Origin: Candidatus Aenigmatarchaeota archaeon
GTDB lineage: Archaea > Aenigmatarchaeota > Aenigmatarchaeia > QMZP01 > QMZT01
Direction of reading: 5' to 3'
Assembly (NCBI GenBank): GCA_030634615.1
Contig: DAOWAL010000015.1
Location: 1-14,154, forward strand
DNA length: 14,154 nucleotides
Positions 1 to 5,736 of this stretch are shown piece by piece. Within the stretch, counting starts at the first letter, position 1, and every line of letters starts with the position of its first letter. Position numbers and translations under genes: made by a program. The notes beneath the pieces were generated by a model. That model was given only the letters and a program-made list of their open reading frames with translations. It had not been told where the DNA came from and did not search any database.

Positions 1-35
1 CATATAAACTTATTGTCTCGTCATGGGCAATCATG

Positions 36-500
36 TTATTGCTTTATTCCTTTTATTGCGTTGAATTTCTTTATTATCTTTGCATACTCCTCGCTTACAT
101 TATCTCTTACCCCTGTACCAAGTAAAGCGTCCACGAGGATGTCATATTTTGCTTCAGGAAATTTTTCTATATAGAACTTTACTTTATGACCCATTGAACT
201 GAGTGCCTTTAGAATCGTGTAGTTTTTCCTTGTGGTTTCACTTCTCAGAACTCCAGGTTTTTTAGCAAAGTATACGCTCACATGTGCACCATGCATTAAA
301 GCATGTCTCGCAAGTACAAGACCGTCTCCGGCATTGTTTCCCGTACCGCAGAAAACAAGTATTTTTTTGTTTTTAAGGGAAATTTTCTTTTCAATGACAC
401 ATAAGGCATTTGATCCGGCATTTTCCATTAAAACAGCTTCAGAAACACCAAACTCCATTGCTTTCTTTTCTGCAATTAGCATGTCCTTGACAGATATCAT
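36..500 (-). CDS. nnrE: NAD(P)H-hydrate epimerase (YjeF_N fold), C-terminally truncated
   Basis: The protein of 154 residues belongs to the YjeF N-terminal family, whose members epimerise damaged NADHX/NADPHX so that the partner dehydratase can repair it. Visible family signatures are LMENAG (24-29), the glycine-rich CGTGNNAGDG (51-60) and DALLGTG (124-130), all in the right order and spacing. The protein then stops after KGIKQ, just before the position where the family normally has its DIPSG segment and the last part of the Rossmann-like fold, so about 50-70 residues are missing compared with usual family length. The ADP-dependent dehydratase domain found fused in many archaeal homologues is also absent from the window. 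It is divergent from the coiled-coil gene. It is probably a decaying gene or a frameshifted copy; family assignment is secure, activity is doubtful. Confidence 0.8.
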   Translation of the reverse strand: MISVKDMLIAEKKAMEFGVSEAVLMENAGSNALCVIEKKISLKNKKILVFCGTGNNAGDGLVLARHALMHGAHVSVYFAKKPGVLRSETTRKNYTILKALSSMGHKVKFYIEKFPEAKYDILVDALLGTGVRDNVSEEYAKIIKKFNAIKGIKQ

Positions 501-553
501 ATCTATATTATTGACAACGTGTCGTAAAAAGTGTTTCTGAAATGAATGTAACG

Positions 554-569
554 TTATAAAATATTTATA
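554..569 (+). promoter_or_regulatory. TATA-box promoter of the coiled-coil gene
   Basis: The string TTATAAAATATTTATA is centred about 22 bases before the ATG at 584. The spacing fits a leaderless archaeal transcript that begins at or next to the start codon. This is why the ATG at 584 is preferred over the in-frame GTG at 578. Confidence 0.5.
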
Positions 570-583
570 GTCAAAACGTGGTT

Positions 584-943
584 ATGAACAACAAATACTT
601 TGATAATGAAACAGCGATGACACTAAGTAAAATTAATGAAATAATTGAAACTAATCCTGAACTTCTTGGTAAATATCTCAAGACAAGAGTTGAAATCATA
701 TACAGAGACGGGACAGAAGAAGGTAAATCATGTATAATAGAAAAATACAATAAAAAAATGGAAGATTTGAAAGAACTAGAAAAAGAGATCAAAGCTATTA
801 TACGAAAATGTAAAAGCGTATCAGATTCACATGCGCCGATCATTGAAGAGCAAGCACATGAAATTGATAAGTTAATTAAAGAAAATAAAGAATTACATAA
901 CTATATAGATGATATCGAAGGTACACCAAAAAGCTCAAGTTAG
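584..943 (+). CDS. Coiled-coil protein of unknown function
   Basis: This encodes 119 residues and is not recognised as any named family. The sequence is highly charged and predicted helical. A first helical region lies around residues 8-40, a lysine/glutamate-rich heptad-like stretch around 51-77 (KKMEDLKELEKEIKAII), and a second charged helix around 86-110. There is no signal peptide and no membrane segment, so it is probably a cytoplasmic oligomeric or scaffold-like protein. Its stop lies only 2 bases from the stop of the convergent herA gene. A strong TATA box sits just upstream and gives it its own promoter. The short DGTEEGKSC segment may be a beta turn. No function can be assigned. Confidence 0.7.
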   Translation: MNNKYFDNETAMTLSKINEIIETNPELLGKYLKTRVEIIYRDGTEEGKSCIIEKYNKKMEDLKELEKEIKAIIRKCKSVSDSHAPIIEEQAHEIDKLIKENKELHNYIDDIEGTPKSSS

Positions 944-945
944 AA

Positions 946-2448
946 TTACATAAAGCTCTTGGCGTCTTCTTTATTCTGTTTTATTTTCTCTGAAAACTCT
1001 ATTGCGGCCTGTTCTAGAGGTAACCCTGTTCTGGATTCCTTAGAATTTCTCTTTCTTATTTTAACAAATACTGGATAGTTCACGCCTTCTCCTATTATGA
1101 GCCCTGAACCCACCCTAAGACCAGAAATCTGATTTTGAACTTCTCTTGTAATTCCCTCTGCTGATTTTCCTATATGATCTAAATCGTATGGATTTGTTAC
1201 CCTGAGAATAATCTGGGTATTACACTGTGAAAGAACAGTTGTAGACAATTGTATCGGTCTCTGTGATATCAAACAAATTGAAGCATGGAACTTTCTCCCT
1301 TCTCTTGCTATGGTCTGTATTATGCCCCTGGAAATGGCGTTTTCAACCTTTGCAGTTTCAGGTACAAACTGATGCGCTTCTTCTAAAATGAGCAGGAAAG
1401 GCGGTATTTTGGCATCTCTCCTGTCGTTGAACATGTTTTGTGACAGGTGTGCCACAATCATTTGCTTAACCTTTGAACTTACAAACGAGGACATGTCTAT
1501 TATGCTTATTTTGCCCTGCTGCGTGAGTTCTTTTGTGGATGGGTATGAAGTGGCCCCGAATACTCCGGTCTCCATAAGTTCGTAAAGAACCGAAACCAGG
1601 ACATCTTTTGTAGCTGCCTTTACTTTACTGTCTTCCTGTATCTTTTCTATAAGGTCTTTTACACCAAAATGCTTCTTATCGGTCTTCATTTGCCTCAAGA
1701 AACGTGCCAGTTCCCTGACCTGTACACCAGACAGTCTTGGAAGGAATCTTGATATCTGCCCTGTACTGAGTTCAGAAAGGCCTATTCTTATATCTTTTCC
1801 AGGGAAAACTGTTATTTTATCTGAGTAATCCGGATCATCTGCAAATGATAAGTATTCACCGTGAGTATCGATAATTACGGTTGCTATCTGCCCGTCTTCT
1901 TTTTTCCTGTTCAGAATCTCTTCAAGCAGCACGGAAACAAGATATGATTTACCTGCTCCTGATATGGCTAAGATAGCAAGATGTTTTTGAAGCAGTTTTG
2001 TCATGTTAAGGTTGACATCCACATCATGCGAAGGCAGTTTTCCTATCTTTAAACCGTTTTCATCGAGTCCTAGGAACTTTGCAAGCATCGCGTGGTCAGG
2101 CTCAATTACCTTTGTACCAGGCGATGGCGGAAACGTTACTTCATCAAACTTTCCATCATCATTTTGTACACCCAAAGGGGTCACGTCTGCAACAAGATAT
2201 TCCCAGTTTTTGACAGGGAAGATTTCATCCATGGGCCTTGAAGATTCGTATTTTTCAACACTCTCAGGCCTTGTGAAGTATCTGTTGCTCTTGAAAATAT
2301 CATTAACCCTGCCTATCAGTTTGCCTCCATGTACGGGAACATCAACAAACTGCCCCTTTCTGACTATGGTATCTTTCTTTATCACAAAAGAAAACTTCCT
2401 TGTACATGGCCCTTCCGGGTTAGAAACAACTGTACCGTATTCCCTCAT
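946..2448 (-). CDS. herA: HerA-type DNA-translocating ATPase/helicase
   Basis: This is a 500-residue FtsK/HerA-superfamily ATPase, the usual HerA length. HerA hexamers translocate on double-stranded DNA and normally work with the NurA nuclease and Mre11-Rad50 to make 3' overhangs for recombination. Visible features are an N-terminal beta-barrel-like region (about 1-115), the Walker A loop SGAGKS (163-168), the family segment DTHGEY (194-199), a helical insertion (about 225-300), the Walker B strand with its glutamates LLILEEAHQF (352-361), a conserved AREGRKFH (381-388) and the SQRP motif (395-398) where sensor and arginine-finger residues lie. All ATPase motifs look intact. The start at 2448 has a TATA-like element about 24 bases upstream. 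nurA, mre11 and rad50 are not within this window, and the divergent neighbour is a YkgJ-like protein. Confidence 0.93.
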   Translation of the reverse strand: MREYGTVVSNPEGPCTRKFSFVIKKDTIVRKGQFVDVPVHGGKLIGRVNDIFKSNRYFTRPESVEKYESSRPMDEIFPVKNWEYLVADVTPLGVQNDDGKFDEVTFPPSPGTKVIEPDHAMLAKFLGLDENGLKIGKLPSHDVDVNLNMTKLLQKHLAILAISGAGKSYLVSVLLEEILNRKKEDGQIATVIIDTHGEYLSFADDPDYSDKITVFPGKDIRIGLSELSTGQISRFLPRLSGVQVRELARFLRQMKTDKKHFGVKDLIEKIQEDSKVKAATKDVLVSVLYELMETGVFGATSYPSTKELTQQGKISIIDMSSFVSSKVKQMIVAHLSQNMFNDRRDAKIPPFLLILEEAHQFVPETAKVENAISRGIIQTIAREGRKFHASICLISQRPIQLSTTVLSQCNTQIILRVTNPYDLDHIGKSAEGITREVQNQISGLRVGSGLIIGEGVNYPVFVKIRKRNSKESRTGLPLEQAAIEFSEKIKQNKEDAKSFM

Positions 2449-2534
2449 ATCATCTAATTGCGCTCAAATTATAAAAAAGATAAATGCCTCTAGTGGGAAA
2501 ATGCGAATTTAAATCTAAAATTTAAATTGGAGTC
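2449..2534. promoter_or_regulatory. Divergent promoter region, herA / YkgJ-like gene
   Basis: The 86-base gap holds two TATA-like elements facing opposite ways. One on the minus strand (about 2466-2479) is centred about 24 bases before the herA start. One on the plus strand, AATTTAAAT at 2506-2514, is centred 25 bases before the ATG at 2535. A second AAATTTAAATT copy follows at 2518-2527. Both genes therefore look leaderless. Confidence 0.5.
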
Positions 2535-3032
2535 ATGAGAATAGACGAATACCTGTTGCCTGGAAGTCAAGAAGTAATAAATAACTGGAGAACTGATGAT
2601 CTCGTTCCTTATTGTGGAAATATGTGCAAAACAAAAAGCTGCTGTACACAATCCAGTTTGAATAGTCTTACAAAAAAAGAATTACACGATGTAATGGGTA
2701 CCAAAAATTCAGGGGATATAAGAAAACTTGAGAGAATGGACATAATTGAAAGTGATGGTAGCATTTTAAATAAAAGATATAGACTCAAAATAATCTGCCC
2801 CAAATACAACACGCAAACCGGAAAATGTGACATTTACGAGGATCCAGAAAAGCCAGAAACATGTAAAATCAATCCTTTACAGGTATTTCATAACCCTGAT
2901 CCAGTTGATACGGAGACTTACAGAATATGCCTCAATAACAGATGTGAGCTTGTTCAGAAAAATGAAGAAGACATAATCAACTTCTTTAATAGTAAACTCA
3001 AAGAAGATCCTCTTTTTGATGGTTTCATATAG
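2535..3032 (+). CDS. YkgJ-like CxxCxxCC-family metal-cluster protein
   Basis: The 165-residue protein has the cysteine pattern of the YkgJ / UPF0153 family, thought to bind zinc or an iron-sulfur cluster. The first cluster is C27, C31, C36 and C37 (CGNMCKTKSCC). The second is C88 (ICPKYN), C98 (GKCDIYEDP) and C110 (ETCKINPL), the typical CP..-x-GkC-IYe-x-RP-x-C arrangement. Two further cysteines, C132 and C137, sit in the C-terminal part. A loop-and-helix insertion separates the two clusters (residues 45-85). There is no signal peptide. Its biochemical role is unknown; some family members are linked to modification or electron-transfer enzymes. It has its own promoter, diverges from herA and ends before a T-run. 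The start is supported by a TATA element 25 bases upstream. Confidence 0.75.
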   Translation: MRIDEYLLPGSQEVINNWRTDDLVPYCGNMCKTKSCCTQSSLNSLTKKELHDVMGTKNSGDIRKLERMDIIESDGSILNKRYRLKIICPKYNTQTGKCDIYEDPEKPETCKINPLQVFHNPDPVDTETYRICLNNRCELVQKNEEDIINFFNSKLKEDPLFDGFI

Positions 3033-3036
3033 TACA

Positions 3037-3042
3037 TTTTTT
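3037..3042 (+). terminator. T-run terminator after the YkgJ-like gene
   Basis: Six T residues begin 4 bases after the stop codon, in the sense of the gene. Archaeal RNA polymerase commonly stops at such U-tracts without needing a hairpin. Confidence 0.35.
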
Positions 3043-3073
3043 AGATAATATGCTCTATGTATATCGATTTTCT

Positions 3074-3164
3074 CTCCTAGAGACGCTTTCTCGCCTTAAC
3101 ACCCACTTCGAAATTTAAGTCTCACTTTTTCATGAAAATATTATTTATATTCTACAGTATATAT
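3074..3164 (-). repeat. Left inverted copy (arm L) flanking the integrase module
   Basis: Read on the minus strand this stretch carries, in order, ATATATACTGTA (3153-3164), AAAAAGTGAGACTT (3117-3130), AGGCG (3092-3096) and GTCTCTAGGAG (3074-3084). The same blocks occur in the same order on the plus strand at 4798-4902. The spacers between the blocks differ in length and sequence. An A/T-only region adjoins each copy on the inner side. It could be a terminal inverted repeat of the module or one of two related small-RNA genes transcribed outwards: a TATA-like ATATAAATA (minus strand, about 3143-3151) lies about 25 bases before GTGAG. Confidence 0.5.
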
Positions 3165-3264
3165 TTTCTAAAAGATATAATTAAAAATACTTATTAAAAC
3201 ATATCATATAAAATATATATATTTAAAATTATCTTTCAAGAAATACCGATTTTAATGGATACAT

Positions 3265-3277
3265 AATATTTATATTT
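3265..3277 (+). promoter_or_regulatory. TATA-box promoter of the winged-helix gene
   Basis: AATATTTATATTT is centred 27 bases before the ATG at 3298, which fits a leaderless transcript. It supports the start at 3298 rather than the upstream in-frame codon at 3280. The bases from 3131 to 3297 are otherwise almost pure A/T with no gene. Confidence 0.45.
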
Positions 3278-3297
3278 CCTTGATACATAAATTAATC

Positions 3298-3648
3298 ATG
3301 AATTTTGTAAAAAAACAAAAACCGGTATTGGAAGACCTATTCCTGAGAGAAAAACCTGCTCGTATTCTACTATCTCTTAAGATGGCAAAGATACCAGTTT
3401 ATGCAACAATTCTTTCCAAGGAAGCAGATTGTACATACTCACATACCATAAAAATTCTTGACGTTTTAGAAAAAATGGGTCTTGTTGTATTTGATAAACA
3501 AGGTAGAATCAAAGGTATAAAGCTCACAGATGATGGCTGGAACATAGCACATGATATTGAGGCTGTACAGAAAAAACTTACACAGGTAGAGGAAAAACAC
3601 GCAAAGAGGGTAGCTAAAGCAGCCAAGAAAGACAAGGCCAAGAAATAA
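3298..3648 (+). CDS. Winged helix-turn-helix DNA-binding protein with basic tail
   Basis: The 116-residue protein looks like a MarR-like archaeal winged-helix regulator. Helices run over residues 8-30, then comes the helix-turn-helix (about 33-58, with the recognition helix around SHTIKILDVLEKMG) and a beta wing (about 62-76, LVVFDKQGRIKGIKLT). A C-terminal helix follows (78-100), and a very lysine/alanine-rich tail (101-116) ends in KKDKAKK, which may add non-specific DNA binding. There is no ligand-binding or metal-binding domain. It sits next to the recombinase gene, whose promoter is studded with palindromic sites, so it is a candidate repressor of that gene; that link is inference. It could also be a general chromatin-associated regulator. 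It ends 1 base before the stop of the convergent 63-residue gene. Confidence 0.75.
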   Translation: MNFVKKQKPVLEDLFLREKPARILLSLKMAKIPVYATILSKEADCTYSHTIKILDVLEKMGLVVFDKQGRIKGIKLTDDGWNIAHDIEAVQKKLTQVEEKHAKRVAKAAKKDKAKK

Positions 3649-3649
3649 A

Positions 3650-3841
3650 TTAAATCATTAAAGTTCGCTTTTCGTTATTTACTATAATCGTATTTGTTCC
3701 TGTAAGAGGATAATTACCCCATATAGAGTCTCCAAGAACGAGGTACATTGAATCGAAACCTAAAATTTTTCGTGTACCTAATCCATCAACGTCAATGATA
3801 TCGCCTTTTTCGAATTCACTTACACTGATTGGTTTGTACAT
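3650..3841 (-). CDS. Small beta-rich protein of unknown function (63 residues)
   Basis: The family is not recognised. The sequence alternates short hydrophobic strands with turns (FEKGDIIDVDGLGTRKILG, MYLVLG, TNTIIVN), which suggests a small beta-barrel of KOW or SH3-like type. There is no signal peptide, membrane segment or cysteine. The start at 3841 is supported by a minus-strand TATA-like element (3863-3876) about 29 bases upstream. It is convergent with the winged-helix gene and divergent from the recombinase, so it lies inside the inverted-repeat-bounded module and may be part of it. The order of strands resembles translation- or nucleic-acid-binding small barrels, but no motif proves this. 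Confidence 0.55.
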   Translation of the reverse strand: MYKPISVSEFEKGDIIDVDGLGTRKILGFDSMYLVLGDSIWGNYPLTGTNTIIVNNEKRTLMI

Positions 3842-3905
3842 GAAGATTTTAATGATGTTCAGTTTTTTATAGATTTACTGTTCACAGCCTTTTTCTTTCC
3901 CGGTA

Positions 3906-3949
3906 CCTAACCTTTTTCGTGAAAATACGCCCCAAAAAGCAGGTTTAGG
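3906..3949. repeat. Inverted repeat in the divergent intergenic region
   Basis: CCTAACCT (3906-3913) pairs with AGGTTTAGG (3941-3949), with one unpaired base. A competing short pair, ACGCC (3927-3931) with GGCGT (3948-3952), overlaps the right arm. It lies between the promoters of the 63-residue gene and the recombinase. It might be a protein-binding site or recombination site; function unknown. Confidence 0.35.
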
Positions 3950-3978
3950 CGTGAATTACAGTGTTTCATCTTAAAAAC

Positions 3979-4065
3979 GTTACAAAATGTATATTTTGTT
4001 ACGTAAAACGTAACATTTTTTGACAATAAGTTACGAAAACGTAACTTTTATATAAAAGTGTAACG
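3979..4065. promoter_or_regulatory. Recombinase promoter with GTTACG/CGTAAC operator array
   Basis: Two inverted repeats, GTTACG-TAAAA-CGTAAC (3998-4014) and GTTACG-AAAA-CGTAAC (4030-4045), have centres 31.5 bp apart, three helical turns. A half site GTTAC lies at 3979-3983 and another, GTAACG, at 4060-4065. The TATA box TTTTATATAAAAG (4046-4058) sits directly beside the second palindrome and is centred about 25 bases before the ATG at 4077. A protein bound here would block TBP/TFB or the start site, so this looks like a repressor operator. The adjacent winged-helix protein or the recombinase itself are candidates. Confidence 0.6.
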
Positions 4066-4076
4066 TATTATAAAGT

Positions 4077-4655
4077 ATGACAGAGTCAGAAAATGAATCA
4101 GTGTATTATTTGACAAGAGGAGAAATAAGAAAAATTATAATTTGTTCTGCTTCTCTTAGGGACAGGGTCATAATTAAAGTACTTGCAAGAACAGGGATGA
4201 GAAGAGGAGAACTTAGAGATCTCGAAATAAGAGATGTAGATTTTGATAAAAATAGACTATATATCAGAAGTGGTAAGGGAGATAAGAGCAGAACTGTTCC
4301 TGTAGATAACGATACACTGCAAGACATAAAATTCTATATAGGTGAAAGAAAAGAAGGGAAACTTATACGGAGCAACAAACAAGATACCATATCGTTAAAG
4401 CAAATAAATGAAATATGTGCTAAGTGTGGTAAAGCTGCCGGCGTCAGACATCCAAATCCTGGTAAAAATGAGATAAATCCCCACCTTTTTAGGCACTCTT
4501 TTGCCAGAATGATGCTTGAAAAAGGTATGAGAATGGAAGAAGTTCAGAAGGTTCTTGGCCATTCTAGCATAAAAACAACCATGGATGTTTACGGTACACC
4601 TGGAATGGAAAGTGTCCAGAAAAGTTATGATAGGATAATGGAATCAATAGTGTAA
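4077..4655 (+). CDS. Tyrosine recombinase, catalytic domain only (XerA/integrase-like)
   Basis: The 192-residue protein consists of the catalytic domain of phage-integrase-family recombinases, which cut and rejoin DNA through a 3'-phosphotyrosine. All expected active-site residues are present: R42 in TGMRRGEL, K67 in GKGDKSR, H136 and R139 in HLFRHSFA, H162 in LGHSS and the nucleophile Y172 in VYG. The protein starts only about 30 residues before the first catalytic arginine, so the usual N-terminal SAM-like core-binding domain (about 80-100 residues) is absent. The sequence upstream is a regulatory region, not a broken domain: it has TATA and operator sites at the right distance from the ATG. 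It is likely an active or recently active enzyme of a mobile or cassette-handling module, tightly regulated; the substrates are unknown. Confidence 0.9.
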   Translation: MTESENESVYYLTRGEIRKIIICSASLRDRVIIKVLARTGMRRGELRDLEIRDVDFDKNRLYIRSGKGDKSRTVPVDNDTLQDIKFYIGERKEGKLIRSNKQDTISLKQINEICAKCGKAAGVRHPNPGKNEINPHLFRHSFARMMLEKGMRMEEVQKVLGHSSIKTTMDVYGTPGMESVQKSYDRIMESIV

Positions 4656-4713
4656 AACGCATCACTGCAAGCATATTTAGACTAAAAAAGTAGGACGTTT
4701 AAACCGGTCAAAA

Positions 4714-4727
4714 ATGTAAATTTACAT
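4714..4727. promoter_or_regulatory. Perfect 14-bp palindrome ATGTAAATTTACAT
   Basis: The sequence is its own reverse complement and lies 59 bases after the recombinase stop codon, at the edge of an A/T-only stretch. It may be a regulator-binding site. The rest of the 311-base gap (4656-4966) holds the A/T-rich stretch, the right inverted copy and the small-RNA candidate, and no protein gene. Confidence 0.35.
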
Positions 4728-4797
4728 ACATAATATTTAATATATATTACATATAATAATTAATTTAATATATCTTTAATAATATAATTATTATAAC

Positions 4798-4902
4798 ATA
4801 TATACTGTAATATATATTTAATGGAAATTATATTTTTAACAAAAAGTGAGACTTGTTTTGATTTTGACCCCTATAGGGAGAGGCGTAGTGAGTGTCTAAG
4901 AG
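4798..4902 (+). repeat. Right inverted copy (arm R) flanking the integrase module
   Basis: On the plus strand this carries ATATATACTGTA (4798-4809), AAAAAGTGAGACTT (4841-4854), AGGCG (4881-4885) and GTCTAAGAG (4894-4902). The first two blocks match the left copy exactly and the last two closely. The copy is opposite in orientation to the one at 3074-3164, so the pair brackets the winged-helix, 63-residue and recombinase genes. Confidence 0.5.
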
Positions 4903-4933
4903 GTATAAATGAAGCTAAGTATAGCGATTTTTA
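4842..4933 (+). ncRNA. Candidate small RNA (about 90 nt)
   Basis: A TATA-like element (AATATATATTTAATGG, about 4808-4823) is centred some 26 bases before the conserved AAAGTGAGACTT, so a transcript could start there. Downstream are a short CCCTATAGGG hairpin (4869-4878) and, at 4913-4924, GCTA-AGTA-TAGC, a 4-bp stem followed by GATTTTTAG, which resembles a terminator. The segment is non-coding apart from a 13-codon ORF that overlaps its end. It matches no known RNA family that I recognise and lacks clear C and D boxes. The related copy at 3074-3130 could give a second RNA on the other strand. This is a hypothesis only. Confidence 0.3.
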
Positions 4934-4966
4934 GAAATAAAGTGAGCTAACGGATACTTCTTTCTA

Positions 4967-5164
4967 TTATTTTGAACCTGAATCGTCGTGAGTTGCAATT
5001 CCTATGCCGATTATCGCTAAAAGAACGCCAATAAACGCTAGGAACATGTAAACTGGAAAGTATATGGGAGCATCTGTTACGTAAGTGATGTATCCTCCTA
5101 TAAGACCAGTACCAAGAAGTGCCACTCCTGCGACAAGTAGACCTATCATAAGGTATTTTTCCAT
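4967..5164 (-). CDS. Small two-helix membrane protein (65 residues)
   Basis: The family is not recognised. Two hydrophobic helices are clear: about residues 4-27, rich in glycine and alanine (VAGVALLGTGLIGG), and about 34-58 (FPVYMFLAFIGVLLAIIGIGI). A short loop with one aspartate joins them and a polar tail DDSGSK ends the protein. The helical hairpin would sit in the cytoplasmic membrane, probably as an oligomer or an accessory subunit. The start at 5164 has a TATA-like element (5186-5195, minus strand) centred about 26 bases upstream. The neighbour on the other side is divergent. No motif suggests a function. Confidence 0.65.
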   Translation of the reverse strand: MEKYLMIGLLVAGVALLGTGLIGGYITYVTDAPIYFPVYMFLAFIGVLLAIIGIGIATHDDSGSK

Positions 5165-5244
5165 GTATTATAGTTGTGGGAATTTACTTATATGCAACTT
5201 TTGTAACAGAATCAAAATTTAAGCTTTCTTGTATAAACAATATC

Positions 5245-5490
5245 ATGCCTCAGATAATTTTCGAACATAAAGTCAATGGAAGTGGTCAGATGAAGGCTGA
5301 ACAAATTTTAAAGGCAGTAAAAGAGGTATATACTGATGCACACGAAACGGGAATTCAACCTGGAGATGGCAACTACGCAATTTATTTCTATACGTCATTA
5401 GAAGGCAGACTTTCAAAAATTAATGAAACATTAAAAAAATATGGTAGTGGAATCGTAATCGATGGTTTTACTCCCGTAGGAATGTTGTAA
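5245..5490 (+). CDS. Small protein of unknown function (81 residues)
   Basis: The family is not recognised. The start at 5245 is chosen because the TATA-like AAAATTTAAG is centred about 27 bases upstream; longer upstream reading would run through this promoter. The predicted order is strand (PQIIFEHKV), helix (residues 15-33), loop, strand (GNYAIYFYTS, 42-51), helix (53-67) and strand (SGIVIDGF), an alpha/beta arrangement such as a ferredoxin-like fold. There are no cysteines, membrane segments or catalytic motifs. A weak copy of the intergenic repeat begins at its stop codon, so it may be the first unit of the array of repeat-separated genes. Confidence 0.6.
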   Translation: MPQIIFEHKVNGSGQMKAEQILKAVKEVYTDAHETGIQPGDGNYAIYFYTSLEGRLSKINETLKKYGSGIVIDGFTPVGML

Positions 5491-5514
5491 ACAATTCAGT
5501 CTTTAAGCGTTAAT
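5487..5514 (+). repeat. Degenerate copy of the array repeat
   Basis: The stretch GTAAACAATTCAGTCTTTAA, ending in GCGTTAAT, aligns with the right half of the copy at 5737-5796 (GTAACAATCAGTCTTAAACG) if two or three single-base gaps are allowed. The left half of the repeat is not recognisable. As with the clearer copies, it starts directly at the stop codon of the preceding plus-strand gene. It might be chance. Confidence 0.3.
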
Positions 5515-5544
5515 TATAAAAGGGACCTTGACCAAGAAATTGAA

Positions 5545-5712
5545 ATGAACGAATTTCTTATAATTCTGCTGGCTGTCGGAGGTTTTGTTTCTACTGCATT
5601 CATAGGGTATGAAATGTTCAAAAACAACGACGACGATGAGAGTTTTACACGTAAAACAGCAGAAGATGCCATGAGAATAAAGGCAAAACAATTCGAAGAA
5701 ACATACTTCTAA
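5545..5712 (+). CDS. Small single-pass membrane protein (55 residues)
   Basis: This short gene starts at ATG 5545 and ends at TAA 5710-5712. One N-terminal hydrophobic helix (residues 3-20, FLIILLAVGGFVSTAFIG) acts as a membrane anchor. An acidic linker (NNDDDES, 27-33) and a charged helical tail (about 34-55, ending in EETYF) follow. A TATA-like element at about 5510-5522 is centred about 28 bases upstream, as in the neighbouring leaderless genes, which supports expression. The opposite strand is also open here but has no promoter and gives a low-complexity cysteine/phenylalanine-rich product, so this strand is preferred. It lies between two copies of the array repeat. Function unknown; it could be a small accessory membrane protein. 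Confidence 0.55.
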   Translation: MNEFLIILLAVGGFVSTAFIGYEMFKNNDDDESFTRKTAEDAMRIKAKQFEETYF

Positions 5713-5736
5713 TTTTAAAATAAATCTATATCTTCG

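Noticed and set aside
4842..4933. C/D-box guide RNA or tRNA
   Set aside because: No clear RUGAUGA and CUGA boxes, no cloverleaf and no CCA-ready acceptor stem could be found.
4909..4950. A 13-codon reading frame starting ATGAAGCTAAG
   Set aside because: It is very short, overlaps the terminator-like hairpin of the small-RNA candidate and has no promoter of its own at the usual distance.
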